64,000 nt of DNA from SZUA-584 sp040768905 (GCA_040768905.1 JAXGMA010000001.1:806001-870000); one strand, 5' to 3'. Counted from the stretch's first letter, positions 52,407 to 61,349 are shown. Made by a program: numbers and translations. The notes: generated by a model from the letters alone, not told the origin.

Positions 52407-52420
52407 CAAACATACGTTCT
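52407..52420. promoter_or_regulatory. LexA box upstream of lexA
   Basis: Minus strand AGAACGTATGTTTG: GAAC-N4-GTTT, one change from consensus, just upstream of the -35 element. Confidence 0.75.
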
Positions 52421-52424
52421 TGTC

Positions 52425-53033
52425 TTATTGTTTTATATTGGCTGCCGTAACATTGCCTTGATGAACACCCAAACCTTTATCGCTTTTCCTTATTGCAAAG
52501 AGCACAAAAGGTATGATGATGGAAAAGAAGATAGAAAGAACAAGGAGCACCACGGCATTGTCAGGGCTTGCAGAACGGTAGATCTTATACAAAGCGATAT
52601 AATAAAACACAGCATAAGCTATGGCCAACAGCATCATGACCAGCATCAAGATCATCAATGAAGCTGAAGGCACCACGGATCCGAATGAAAAAGTCTCAAA
52701 CAGTGTGTTTAAAAAATCCAGATAATAAACAAGATACAAAGTATAACAAACTGCAAAAGCGATACCGAACCACAGCGTGAAGTGCCTAAGCTTCATATTG
52801 CGGCCAGTGGTGATGATATCGTATTGATCGGCTGCAAGCCCAAAAAGCCAAAGGTTTGCGACAGGCACAAAAGCCAGCCCGCTGTGGCGCAGCTCACGGC
52901 GCTTGGCAATCGTAAAAAGGCCGACAGCGTACATTATGTGGCAAACGAGTATCAGTATTGCTGCGGCGATCAGGAAAAACATAACGATCGGCCAGAAAAT
53001 ATTGAATGCTTCCTGAAAATTAAAACCTGACAT
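52425..53033 (-). CDS. Hypothetical membrane protein, paralogue 1
   Basis: 202 aa, not recognised. Four to five membrane segments: FWPIVMFFLIAAAILILVCHIMYAVGLFTIA, FTLWFGIAFAVCYTLYLVYYL, SLMILMLVMMLLAIAYAVFYYIA and VVLLVLSIFFSIIIPFVLFAI. The loop TIAKRRELRHSGLAFVPVANLWLFGLAADQYDIITTGRNMKLR and the segment LYKIYRSASPDNAVVLLVLSI are shared with the next gene upstream (53067-53648), so the two arose by tandem duplication. AGGAGG precedes the ATG. The gene lies 5' of lexA on the same strand but has the lexA promoter between them. Confidence 0.8.
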   Translation of the reverse strand: MSGFNFQEAFNIFWPIVMFFLIAAAILILVCHIMYAVGLFTIAKRRELRHSGLAFVPVANLWLFGLAADQYDIITTGRNMKLRHFTLWFGIAFAVCYTLYLVYYLDFLNTLFETFSFGSVVPSASLMILMLVMMLLAIAYAVFYYIALYKIYRSASPDNAVVLLVLSIFFSIIIPFVLFAIRKSDKGLGVHQGNVTAANIKQ

Positions 53034-53066
53034 AATAGCCTCCTAAAGTTTATGATTCATGATAAG

Positions 53067-53648
53067 TTAATGAGACAAAAGCAAATTCTGCTGAACCGAA
53101 GATACGCCTCTGTCACTGTTGCGCAGCGCAAAAACAACGAAGGGGATGATGACGGTGAAAATGATCGAAAGAACGGTGAATGCCGTGGCATTGTCCGGGC
53201 TAGCCGAACGGTAAAGCTTATGCAGCGCAATAAAATTAAATACGGCAAGCGTGATCCCGGCACCCCAGAGAATAAGGCCAAATAAGGCAGGAAGGCCCAG
53301 CATGGTCGCATCAAACGAATAAGAAGATGAATATGCAGAAAAACTGATCAGCATGATGAGCCCGTAAACAAGAGAGACAACACACAAGCCAACTGCGAGC
53401 CAAATAAGCACAAGACGCAGTTTTTTATTGGTACCTGTCGTGATCAGGTCAAACTGATCTGCGATAGACCCAAGAATCCAAAGGCTCGCCACGGGGACCC
53501 ATGCCAGCCCGGCGTAGCGAAGGTTTCTTCGCTTTGCGATGGTATAAAGACCGATTGAATAGAAGATATAGCAAACAAGAGCAATGATGATGAAAACGGT
53601 CCAGAAAATCGCCAACGCTGCGTACATAGCGCTAAAACTATGAAACAT
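53067..53648 (-). CDS. Hypothetical membrane protein, paralogue 2
   Basis: 193 aa, not recognised. Same plan as its neighbour: SIGLYTIAKRRNLRYAGLAWVPVASLWILGSIADQFDLITTGTNKKLR and LHKLYRSASPDNATAFTVLSIIFTVIIPFVVFALRNSD. Over the shared loop about two thirds of positions are identical by eye. ATG 53648 is nine bases after GGAGG; GTG 53654 is an alternative only three bases after it. Co-directional with paralogue 1 (33 bp apart), so one transcript is likely. Confidence 0.8.
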   Translation of the reverse strand: MFHSFSAMYAALAIFWTVFIIIALVCYIFYSIGLYTIAKRRNLRYAGLAWVPVASLWILGSIADQFDLITTGTNKKLRLVLIWLAVGLCVVSLVYGLIMLISFSAYSSSYSFDATMLGLPALFGLILWGAGITLAVFNFIALHKLYRSASPDNATAFTVLSIIFTVIIPFVVFALRNSDRGVSSVQQNLLLSH

Positions 53649-53718
53649 AAACACAAACCTCCATCAATTATTAAAATCAACCTATCATATGTTAAGTATA
53701 TATGTCAAACATGACTGA

Positions 53719-54756
53719 CTATTCATCAGACCGCCGCAAAATCACAGCACGGGAGGCTAGTTTTCTTTGCGACTCGTCAATAGCTGCATAGTGTTTGCGT
53801 GTTGTGTTGACGTCCTTGTGCCCCAGAACATCAGCAACGAGATAAATATCGCCGGTGTTTTGGTAAAGAAGCGTGCCGTAAGTGCTTCGAAGCTTATGCG
53901 GCGATATGTTTTTTAAGGGGACGGCAATACGTGCATATTTTTGTGAAAGCATCTGCATGGCACGCACACTGATGCGTTTTTGCTGCAGCGAGAGAAAGAG
54001 GGGAGAGGCCAGCGAATAATCGGCTTGTGATTTGCGCTGCTCAAGATAAGCATCAAGCGCTTTGGCTGTTTCATCACCAAAATACAAAATCGATTCATTG
54101 CCGCCTTTTCGGAGAACTTTGAAAGATCGTCCGTCAATATCCACATCGCTGACATCCAGTGCGCAGAGCTCACTAATGCGTATGCCGGTGGTCAAAAACA
54201 ACGTGAAAATCGCAATATCGCGCAAACGCGTGCGGCTGTGGTAGGCAAGCTGTTTTTCGGTCAGCCCTTCGCCCGTCTCAACCACATGCAAAAGCCTTAG
54301 TGCCTCATCATGCGTCAGCCGCAATATGGGCTTTTCATGTATCTTTGGCGTCTCGAGCTTTGCAGTGATATTGGTATTGATGGCCTCTTTATTATAGTAA
54401 TATTTGTAAAATGTACGCAGTGAAGCCACTTTCCGGGCAAGCCCTTTTTCGTTGTTTTCCCTTACATCATCATCCTTGTAATACAGCCGCAAATACTCAA
54501 TATAGCGTTCAAAATCTGTCATGGTTATGTTTTCAAGATCTTGCGGCTGCATGTCTTTGGAACTTAGGCCGAGCTCATCGTCAACAAATGAAAAAAACAG
54601 CCGCAGATCATAGGCGTAATTGATACGCGTGAGCAACGAGGTGTGCGGTTCGATGCCGCGAAAAAACCCAAGACAAAACTTCGGCAGTGTTGAAAGAACA
54701 CGGCGCAGCTTTTCGGTGTTGTGAACATTCATCTCTGTTTTGCTCAGCTTTGACAT
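53719..54756 (-). CDS. Tyrosine recombinase (phage integrase family, XerC/D-like)
   Basis: 345 aa. An N-terminal SAM-like DNA-binding domain (residues ~30-140) is followed by the catalytic domain with the full set: Arg in TTGIRISELCALDVSD, Lys in VLRKGGNE, His-xx-Arg in SPHKLRSTYGTLLYQ, His in VLGHKDVNTTRKHY with the nucleophilic Tyr. ATG 54756 is preceded by AAGGAA. It is near lexA and no prophage or attachment site is adjacent, so a chromosome-dimer or housekeeping role is as likely as mobility. The family call is firm; the target site is unknown. Confidence 0.93.
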   Translation of the reverse strand: MSKLSKTEMNVHNTEKLRRVLSTLPKFCLGFFRGIEPHTSLLTRINYAYDLRLFFSFVDDELGLSSKDMQPQDLENITMTDFERYIEYLRLYYKDDDVRENNEKGLARKVASLRTFYKYYYNKEAINTNITAKLETPKIHEKPILRLTHDEALRLLHVVETGEGLTEKQLAYHSRTRLRDIAIFTLFLTTGIRISELCALDVSDVDIDGRSFKVLRKGGNESILYFGDETAKALDAYLEQRKSQADYSLASPLFLSLQQKRISVRAMQMLSQKYARIAVPLKNISPHKLRSTYGTLLYQNTGDIYLVADVLGHKDVNTTRKHYAAIDESQRKLASRAVILRRSDE

Positions 54757-54848
54757 GATCAATTCCTTTTATGAGCATGGCTATGGGAATAATGTCATGA
54801 TATCAAAAGCTCTAAGAAAAAGCAACAACTATACGCAAAACTTGTCTT

Positions 54849-55322
54849 TTACGCATAGTTTGATGTGTCTTGCTGTGTTCCCCTGTTGGCTTTTATCGCA
54901 TCGCGTGCGAGCTTGTCGCACATGTCGTTGTATTTGTCGCCGGCATGCCCCTTGACTTTTTTATACTTAACGCTGTGCTTTTTGGATGCCTCAAGTATCG
55001 CTTTCCAAAGATCCTGGTTTTCAACAGGTTGTTTTGCAGCCGTTCTCCAGCCGTTTGTCTGCCAACGGTCGATCCAGCCTTGTTCAAACGCTCTGTGTAT
55101 ATAGGCGCTGTCAGTAAAAACCGTCACATCGCAAGCTTCCTTGAGCGCTTTTAGACCTTCAAGAACTGCGCTGAGTTCCATACGGTTGTTTGTTGTTTCC
55201 GGATTAAAACCGAAAATCTGCTTTTCTCTGCCTTTGTGTAGCAGAACGGCCGCCCAGCCGCCAGGGCCCGGATTAAAGGAGCATGCGCCGTCTGTGTATA
55301 TAGTCACTTTTTTCATTTTCAT
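54849..55322 (-). CDS. rnhA: Ribonuclease HI
   Basis: 157 aa. It cuts the RNA strand of RNA-DNA hybrids. The four acidic residues are in IYTDGACSFNPGPGGW (Asp), NRMELSAVLEGL (Glu), VFTDSAYI (Asp) and GHAGDKYNDMCDKLA (Asp, with the flexible His). The ATG overlaps the proC stop (ATGA), so it is translationally coupled to proC; a second ATG two codons later is possible. Confidence 0.96.
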   Translation of the reverse strand: MKMKKVTIYTDGACSFNPGPGGWAAVLLHKGREKQIFGFNPETTNNRMELSAVLEGLKALKEACDVTVFTDSAYIHRAFEQGWIDRWQTNGWRTAAKQPVENQDLWKAILEASKKHSVKYKKVKGHAGDKYNDMCDKLARDAIKANRGTQQDTSNYA

Positions 55323-56125
55323 TGAGACAACGATTTTGACTTTTTGGCACTTTTTTCTACTGCTTTGATGACACAGCCTCTAAAGCCATCGTGTTCCAGA
55401 GATTTAACGGCTTCGATCGTTGTGCCGCCCGGAGAACATACCGCATCTTTGAGTATGCCCGGATGGCTGCCGGTTTTAAGTATCATTTTAGCGGAACCCA
55501 TGACTGTCTGAGCGGCAAGCAGCGTGGCCTGTTCGCGCGAGAGCCCGCAAAGCACGCCTGCGTCAGAAAGTGCCTCGATAAACATGAACACATAAGCAGG
55601 GCCGCTGCCTGAAACGGCGGTCACTGCATCCATCGCCTTTTGCGGTGCATGAGAAATGGCGCCCAAAGAAGAAAAGAGACTTTCAACAAAAGCTTTCTTG
55701 TCTTCAGGAAGATTGCACGGCGACTCAAATACGCTCATGCCCTCCCCCACTATCAGCGGCGTGTTGGGCATCAATCGGCAAATAAATTTATCTTCGCCGA
55801 TGATCTGCGCGATCATATCTGCACTCCAGCCAGCAGCGATGGATACAACCGGCTTGCCGTCAATATGTTCTTTTAACCCGTCAAGCAAAGCTGCCATTAC
55901 ATTGGGTTTCACGGCCAGTATGATGATGTCAGCGTTTGTGCATAACTGCACAAGACTGTTGCAAGCTAAAATACCAAGGCTTTCCTGTAATGACCGCGAC
56001 AAGGAAGCATCGATGTCATAGATGTAAATATCCTGCGGGCGCAGCGTGCTTGAGCTCAGCGCTCCTTTAATGATAGATTGCGCCATATTGCCGGCGCCTG
56101 CAAAACCAAGCTTGTATGGTGTCAT
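55319..56125 (-). CDS. proC: Pyrroline-5-carboxylate reductase
   Basis: 268 aa. Last step of proline synthesis, using NAD(P)H. The dinucleotide motif is GFAGAGNMAQSIIKGAL, followed by ILAVKPNVMAALL, SIAAGW and MPNTPLIVGEGM. The conserved substrate block is AVSGSGPAYVFMFIEALSDAGV and SPGGTTIEAVKSLE. AGGAGG stands before the ATG. Divergent from tRNA-Trp. The C-terminal SKSL tail runs into rnhA. Confidence 0.96.
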   Translation of the reverse strand: MTPYKLGFAGAGNMAQSIIKGALSSSTLRPQDIYIYDIDASLSRSLQESLGILACNSLVQLCTNADIIILAVKPNVMAALLDGLKEHIDGKPVVSIAAGWSADMIAQIIGEDKFICRLMPNTPLIVGEGMSVFESPCNLPEDKKAFVESLFSSLGAISHAPQKAMDAVTAVSGSGPAYVFMFIEALSDAGVLCGLSREQATLLAAQTVMGSAKMILKTGSHPGILKDAVCSPGGTTIEAVKSLEHDGFRGCVIKAVEKSAKKSKSLSQ

Positions 56126-56140
56126 TTTTAAGGCCTCCTA

Positions 56141-56169
56141 TTGACGAGTCATGACAAATTGTTTATAAT
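56141..56169 (+). promoter_or_regulatory. Promoter of tRNA-Trp
   Basis: TTGACG (56141-56146), 17 bases, TATAAT (56164-56169), near consensus, 18 bases before the mature tRNA 5' end. Confidence 0.85.
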
Positions 56170-56186
56170 AGCGTTTGTCTTAGCTT

Positions 56187-56261
56187 AGGGGAGTGGCTCA
56201 ATGGTAGAGCATCGGTCTCCAAAACCGAGGGTTGCGTGTTCGAGTCGCGTCTCCCCTGCCA
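56187..56261 (+). tRNA. tRNA-Trp (CCA)
   Basis: 75 bases with encoded 3' CCA. Acceptor AGGGGAG/CTCCCCT, anticodon CCA in loop CTCCAAA, T loop TTCGAGT. Single-gene transcript with its own promoter and terminator. Confidence 0.96.
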
Positions 56262-56295
56262 CGCACGGGCAGACCTGTATTTGCCCAATATCTGT

Positions 56296-56326
56296 AAAAG
56301 CGTCCTTTAGATCCGGGCGCTTTTTT
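56296..56326. terminator. Bidirectional terminator between tRNA-Trp and purB
   Basis: AAAAGCGTCC, TTTAGATCC loop, GGGCGCTTTTTT (one G-T pair). T-runs on both strands, so it can end tRNA-Trp and purB alike. Confidence 0.8.
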
Positions 56327-57755
56327 ATATACGGACATCTCCTTTTTGGCCGAGGTATTCTGAGTATTTTTTAAGCAAAGGCTTAACCTCGCTTTCTAAA
56401 AAGTCCTGCGTCTGAACGGCGGCGCAGCCGGTAAAAGCAGCAGGGTCAAGCAATGCATCAATCTCACCGGCCGACAAACCAAAAGACGCATCAGCCTTGA
56501 TCAAATCAAGCAGGTTGTTGGTTTGGCCGTGCTTTTTTACACGTTCAGCCGCCTGCATGGAGTATGTGCGGATGCGTTCATGAAGCTCCTGCCTGTCTCC
56601 CCCGCGTTTGACCGCTTCCATGAGTATGGTTTCAGTGGCCATGAAAGGCAGCTCCTGCATGATGTGGCTGCCTATCACATTTTCATAAACTACGAGACCC
56701 GATGTGATGTTGAGATACAGGTTGAGTATGCTGTCAACGGCGAGGAAGCTCTGAGGCATCACAAGACGCTTGTTGGCAGAATCATCGAGCGTACGTTCAA
56801 ACCACTGCGTTGAAGCCGTCACAGCGGCATTGATGGGCATTGAAAGCATAAACCTGCAGAGTGCCCCCATGCGTTCGCTGCGCATCGGGTTTCTTTTATA
56901 GGCCATAGCGGAAGAACCGATCTGGCTTTTCTCGAACGGTTCCTCGATTTCTTTTAAGTTTTGCAGAAGCCGAAGATCGTTGCTGAATTTGTAAGCACTT
57001 TGGGCAATCAGGGAGAGCGCATTGAGTATGATCGTATCGAATTTACGCGGATAGGTCTGCCCTGTGACAGAAAACGATGATTCAAATCCGAGTTTTCGGC
57101 ATACAGCCTGATCGAGCGCCTTCACTTTTTCAGCATCACCGTCGAAAAGGGACAGGAAGCTTGCGCCTGTGCCTGTGGTGCCTTTTGCGCCTCTTAAACG
57201 GTAGTTTTGTTTTATTGATATGAGCTGGGCAAGATCGATAAGTAGATCCTGTATCCAAAGTGTGGCGCGTTTGCCCACAGTGGTCAGCTGAGCGGGCTGG
57301 TAATGCGTAAAGCCAAGCGTCGGCATGTCTTTATATGTCTGCGCAAATGTGGCTAAGTTGTCGATCACGCTGATTGTTTTGCGTTCAATGAGGTCAAGCG
57401 CATCATACATGACCAAAAGATCTGTGTTGTCCCCCACATAGCAGCTTGTTGCCCCGAGATGTATGATGGGCTTTGCTTTTGGGCACTGTACGGAGAATGC
57501 GTGGACATGCGCCATCACATCGTGGCGCACAAGCTTTTCTTGCGCGTCGGCGACATCGTCATTGATATCGTCTGCATGCTGCTTCATTTCTTCTATCTGC
57601 GCGTCGCTGATGTTAAGCCCCAGCTCTTTTTCACATTCTGCCAGCGCGATCCAAAGCTTGCGCCATGTCTTGAATTTTCTGTCATCCGAAAACAATTCAG
57701 CCATCTGTCTTGATGCGTATCGGGTTATCAAAGGGTTTTCATAGATATCTTTCAT
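56325..57755 (-). CDS. purB: Adenylosuccinate lyase
   Basis: 476 aa. It cleaves SAICAR and adenylosuccinate in purine synthesis. The fumarase/aspartase superfamily blocks are TSCYVGDNTDLLV, GFTHYQPAQLTTVGKRATLW with the catalytic His, and the signature loop GSSAMAYKRNPMRSER with the catalytic Ser. The length and end match the eukaryote-like PurB branch seen in several Clostridia. AAAGGCGG precedes the ATG. It is the last gene of a minus-strand run from rny or the lipoprotein. Confidence 0.96.
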   Translation of the reverse strand: MKDIYENPLITRYASRQMAELFSDDRKFKTWRKLWIALAECEKELGLNISDAQIEEMKQHADDINDDVADAQEKLVRHDVMAHVHAFSVQCPKAKPIIHLGATSCYVGDNTDLLVMYDALDLIERKTISVIDNLATFAQTYKDMPTLGFTHYQPAQLTTVGKRATLWIQDLLIDLAQLISIKQNYRLRGAKGTTGTGASFLSLFDGDAEKVKALDQAVCRKLGFESSFSVTGQTYPRKFDTIILNALSLIAQSAYKFSNDLRLLQNLKEIEEPFEKSQIGSSAMAYKRNPMRSERMGALCRFMLSMPINAAVTASTQWFERTLDDSANKRLVMPQSFLAVDSILNLYLNITSGLVVYENVIGSHIMQELPFMATETILMEAVKRGGDRQELHERIRTYSMQAAERVKKHGQTNNLLDLIKADASFGLSAGEIDALLDPAAFTGCAAVQTQDFLESEVKPLLKKYSEYLGQKGDVRI

Positions 57756-57776
57756 GTACGACCGCCTTTATCTTCT

Positions 57777-58733
57777 TTATAAAAATTTTAATATATATGA
57801 AGCAAAATTACCATAACAAATTTGATTGATCAGTGCATCGGAATAACCGCGCTGCGCCATGGCTTCAGGCAGCGCCTGAAAATCCGCCGCGGAATGAAGC
57901 CCGGCAGGCGTATATTGGATACCGCAAAAATCGCTGCCGAAGCCGACCGCCGCCGCCCCTCCCAGCGAAAGTACATGCTCTGTGTGTGCCAGTACGTCTT
58001 CTAAGGCTGCACTGCGTCCCCGTAAAAACTCTGTATAAAAGTTGATGCCGATAAAACCTTCGCGCGATATGATCGCTTTGATCTGCACGTCGCTTAAGTT
58101 GCGCGCGGCCTGGCACAATGCGTAAGCGCATGAGTGTGAGGCACAAGGAGCCCCTTCATATAACTCAAGAGCCTCCCAAAATCCCTGTTCGTTGATATGT
58201 GAGAGGTCGAGCGACATGCCAAGGCAGTCCAAAAGCGATATCGCTTTTTCACCGTCCGGTTTTACACCGCCATTGTATCCGCACCCGCTCGCGAAGGCAT
58301 TCTCGCCGTTCCACGTCAGGCTGAGCATACGCGCACCCATGCGGTATACGGTTTTTATCGCATCAAGGCTGCAGTCGATGCACTCTCCGCTTTCGATCGC
58401 CAATACAGCGCCGATGCCCTTTTTTTCCGTAAGATGTTCTTTTTTGGTACAAAGACACACCTTACCCTCGCTGCGCTCCACAAACTCTTGCAGGAATCCT
58501 ATTTGATCCATGCAGCAAGTCAGCCGGTTTTGGCTTTCAGGCGGCACCCAAACAGCAAAAACCTGAAGCGATACGCCCCCGTGCAGCAGTGAAGCAAGAT
58601 CAAGATGGTCAAAAAGACGTGTGGCTTCGTCCTTCATGACTTGGTATGCAAGAAAATCGCAATGCGCATCCGCAATAGGCACCATATCGATCCCGTGACT
58701 TTTCTTTTTTATCGTATCAAAATGCCTTTTCAT
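57777..58733 (-). CDS. Membrane dipeptidase (peptidase family M19)
   Basis: 318 aa. Dinuclear zinc dipeptidase of the renal dipeptidase family. Zinc ligands appear as IADAHCDFLAYQ (HxD), AIESGECI (the bridging Glu), SLDLSHINEQGFWEALE (His) and PCASHSCAYALC (His). The Asp of VGFGSDFCGI is the last block. The ATG overlaps the upstream stop (ATGA), so it is coupled to the molybdopterin-domain lipoprotein; an internal ATG at 58685 would also leave the domain intact. Cytoplasmic by sequence (no signal). The natural dipeptide is not known. Confidence 0.92.
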   Translation of the reverse strand: MKRHFDTIKKKSHGIDMVPIADAHCDFLAYQVMKDEATRLFDHLDLASLLHGGVSLQVFAVWVPPESQNRLTCCMDQIGFLQEFVERSEGKVCLCTKKEHLTEKKGIGAVLAIESGECIDCSLDAIKTVYRMGARMLSLTWNGENAFASGCGYNGGVKPDGEKAISLLDCLGMSLDLSHINEQGFWEALELYEGAPCASHSCAYALCQAARNLSDVQIKAIISREGFIGINFYTEFLRGRSAALEDVLAHTEHVLSLGGAAAVGFGSDFCGIQYTPAGLHSAADFQALPEAMAQRGYSDALINQICYGNFASYILKFL

Positions 58734-59437
58734 TCTCCGATATCTGCGCTGTTGCTAAAGCCGCGCTGTTCCCAGAAGCCAAGATACGTAGGGTCGTCCG
58801 ACAGACGGATTTCTGTGACCCACCTTGCCCATTTATATCCCAGTTTGTCTTCAGCAACAACGATAAATGGATAACCCATTTCCGGCGGTAATACGATACC
58901 GTTAGCCTCATACGCCAGGATCAATTCCCGCGCAATGATGTCGTCAAGCGGCAACGATGTCGTGTACCCGTCCTCCGAACGAAAAATCACTGTCACTGCC
59001 TGATCTTGTATGCCGGCCAGATCAAGGATGTCTTTGATCAGCACGCCTTTCCAGAGGATCGTGGCCTGCCAGCCTTCCACGCAGTATAAAGTGATCTTTC
59101 GTTCATATGCATCTAGTTTTAATATATCATCATAGTCAAGAATGGTTTCGGCATCGACAAGACCGTAAATCTTAAGATTATATGCATCGATATCGATATA
59201 CTGAATGCCGTTTATGGAGTTGTCTGCCGGGCCAACGGCCGGATCCAGCCTTGATCCCATATACTCTTTGATCTCACCCTCCCTGTACCTGCTTATCGTC
59301 GCAGCAGATATTTGATCGACATCAGCAGCGATACCTTGTGTATCATCGGCCGAAAAATCATTTATTTCTGTGCTGCATCCGCTTGTCAATAAAAATACAA
59401 GGATCATGATGGGCAGAATAATTTTCAATGTGATCAT
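58730..59437 (-). CDS. Lipoprotein with sulfite-oxidase-type molybdopterin-binding domain
   Basis: 235 aa. The signal peptide ILPIMILVFLLTSGC has a clear lipobox (LTSGC). The domain matches the oxidoreductase molybdopterin-binding fold: LKIYGLVDAETILDYDDILKL, ITLYCVEGWQATILWKGVLIKDIL with the molybdenum-ligand Cys, EDGYTTSLPLDDI, and LPPEMGYPFIVVAEDKLGYKWARWVTEI. This is the YedY/MsrP-like and sulfite-oxidase superfamily. YedY is exported by Tat as a folded protein; here the signal is Sec/lipoprotein without twin Arg, so cofactor loading outside the cell is a puzzle, or the site is empty. Coupled to the dipeptidase gene by ATGA overlap. Confidence 0.85.
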   Translation of the reverse strand: MITLKIILPIMILVFLLTSGCSTEINDFSADDTQGIAADVDQISAATISRYREGEIKEYMGSRLDPAVGPADNSINGIQYIDIDAYNLKIYGLVDAETILDYDDILKLDAYERKITLYCVEGWQATILWKGVLIKDILDLAGIQDQAVTVIFRSEDGYTTSLPLDDIIARELILAYEANGIVLPPEMGYPFIVVAEDKLGYKWARWVTEIRLSDDPTYLGFWEQRGFSNSADIGE

Positions 59438-59558
59438 CCTTTCGTATTTCTTTTAAATTGTATTTTACATACTGTATGCATATTTATTTCTGCCGTCAGT
59501 TATATTTATGTATGAAATGATAAAAGATCATATGCGGTTTATAAGAAGAAAAAAAGAA

Positions 59559-59578
59559 GAGCCGGTATTTCACGGCTC
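59559..59578 (-). terminator. Terminator of rny
   Basis: Minus strand GAGCCG, 8 base loop, CGGCTC, followed by TTCTTTTTTT, seven bases after the rny stop. Confidence 0.85.
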
Positions 59579-59585
59579 CTCATGT

Positions 59586-61139
59586 TTACTTTGCAAAATC
59601 GACTGACCTTGTTTCCCTGATGACATTGACTTTGATCTGCCCCGGATAATCAAGATCTTTTTCGATTTTCTTTACGATATCTTTGGCCATCAGATGCATG
59701 CCTGCATCATCCACATCCTCGGGCTTGACCAGTATGCGGACTTCGCGTCCCGCCTGAATGGCGTAACACTTGTCAACCCCCGAAAATGAATTCGCGATTT
59801 CCTCCAAAGCTTCGAGACGTTTGATGTAGTTTTCCAGAGTTTCTCTTCTGGCGCCGGGCCTGGCTGCCGATATGGCATCAGACGACTGAACGAGCACAGC
59901 TTCTACCGTCTGTGCTTCGATATCGCCGTGATGCGCCTGTATGCAATGAATCACATCATTGCTTTCACGGTACTTTTTGGCCAGATCTGCGCCGATCTGA
60001 ATGTGAGGGCCTTCCACCTCATGGTCGACAGCCTTGCCGATGTCATGCAGCAGGCCGCCGCGCTTTGCAAGCTTGACGTTGGCCCCAAGCTCCGCCGCCA
60101 TCACTGCAGACAAATGTGCCACCTCAAGTGAATGCTTGAGTACGTTCTGTCCATAGCTGGTGCGGTACTTGAGCCTACCAAGAAGTTTGATGATCTCAGG
60201 ATGAAGGTTATGAATGCCGACCTCGAAAGCGGCCTGCTCACCCGCATCGCGGATCTCCTTGTCCACCTCTTTGCGCGCCTTTTTGACCATTTCTTCAATC
60301 CGCGCAGGGTGTATTCTGCCATCGATGATAAGCTTTTCCAGTGCAATTCTCGCCACTTCTCTTCTGATCGGGTCAAAACCGGATAATATCACGGCCTCAG
60401 GTGTGTCATCGATGATCAAATCAATCCCCGTTGCCGTTTCAAGTGCCCGAATGTTGCGGCCCTCCCTGCCGATGATCCTGCCCTTCATTTCATCATTAGG
60501 CAGAGCCACGACAGATACGGTATTTTCCGCCACATGGTCAGCCGCGTATTTTTGTATGGCATTGGATATGATCTCGCGGGATTTCTTATCAGCCTCTTCT
60601 TTGGCCCGGTATTCAATTTCCCTCACATATACCGCCATTTCACGGCGTGTTTCCTGTTCAACCTTTTCTAAGAGCAGCGCCTTTGATTCCTCGATCGTCA
60701 TGCCGGAGATTTTTTCAAGCTGTTCAACCTGTTCGGCAAACGTTTTATCAATGTCTTCTTTCCGTTTGCTTATTTCACTTAAACGCTTGGTGGTCTGTTC
60801 TTCTTTGGCTTCGACGCTTTCCATTTTTTTGTCCAGTGTTTCTTCTCGCTGGATCAATCTTCTTTCGACCCTCTGGATTTCATTTCGTCTTTCTTTGGTT
60901 TCTCTGTCGAATTCGACTCGCAGAGCGTGGATCTCTTCTTTGGCCTCTAATACCGTTTCTTTCTTGACGGCTTCTGCTTTTTTCTGTGCGTCTGCAACAA
61001 GCCGCCTGACGGATTCTTCTGCTCTGCCAATTTTTGTTTCAGCAACATTGCGTCTGTATATGTAACCCAACAACGCTCCGATAACAACAGCTGCAACAGG
61101 CAGGATGATATGCCAAACATCCACTTTTGTGTTTTGCAC
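59586..61139 (-). CDS. rny: Ribonuclease Y
   Basis: 517 aa membrane-bound endoribonuclease that starts mRNA decay in many Bacillota. One N-terminal membrane helix (IILPAAVVIGALLGYI-like segment), a long charged coiled coil (~35-205), a KH domain (GRIIGREGRNIRALETATGIDLIIDDTP) and an HD domain (LLHDIGKAVDHEVEGPHIQIGADLA, HH...D motif). The frame opens at GTG 61139, but that codon overlaps AAGGAGG. GTG 61124, giving the N-terminus MDVWHIILP, is 14 bases after the same site and fits the family better; neither spacing is ideal. Confidence 0.95.
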   Translation of the reverse strand: MQNTKVDVWHIILPVAAVVIGALLGYIYRRNVAETKIGRAEESVRRLVADAQKKAEAVKKETVLEAKEEIHALRVEFDRETKERRNEIQRVERRLIQREETLDKKMESVEAKEEQTTKRLSEISKRKEDIDKTFAEQVEQLEKISGMTIEESKALLLEKVEQETRREMAVYVREIEYRAKEEADKKSREIISNAIQKYAADHVAENTVSVVALPNDEMKGRIIGREGRNIRALETATGIDLIIDDTPEAVILSGFDPIRREVARIALEKLIIDGRIHPARIEEMVKKARKEVDKEIRDAGEQAAFEVGIHNLHPEIIKLLGRLKYRTSYGQNVLKHSLEVAHLSAVMAAELGANVKLAKRGGLLHDIGKAVDHEVEGPHIQIGADLAKKYRESNDVIHCIQAHHGDIEAQTVEAVLVQSSDAISAARPGARRETLENYIKRLEALEEIANSFSGVDKCYAIQAGREVRILVKPEDVDDAGMHLMAKDIVKKIEKDLDYPGQIKVNVIRETRSVDFAK

Positions 61140-61349
61140 CTCCTTGTATTAAGTTATAAAGCGCAAATATACCCCCCATATTATGGAATTAATACGTATA
61201 TCTGCAATACACGCATCATCAATCAAACAGGATTTATTGATGAATGATGCAGTAAGCTTGCTAATAAAGAAACACTCAGATGAAAAATATAGCAATTCCT
61301 CATATTAGAAACCTAATCAATTTTATTATCTGCGCATTGTTTTGTCAAG

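Noticed and set aside
53719..54756. Integrated mobile element marked by the tyrosine recombinase
   Set aside because: No other mobile-element genes, no flanking direct repeats and no tRNA target next to it; housekeeping neighbours on both sides.
60214..61065. 283-codon plus-strand frame opposite rny
   Set aside because: Ser/Leu-rich shadow of the rny coiled coil on the other strand, without a ribosome binding site.
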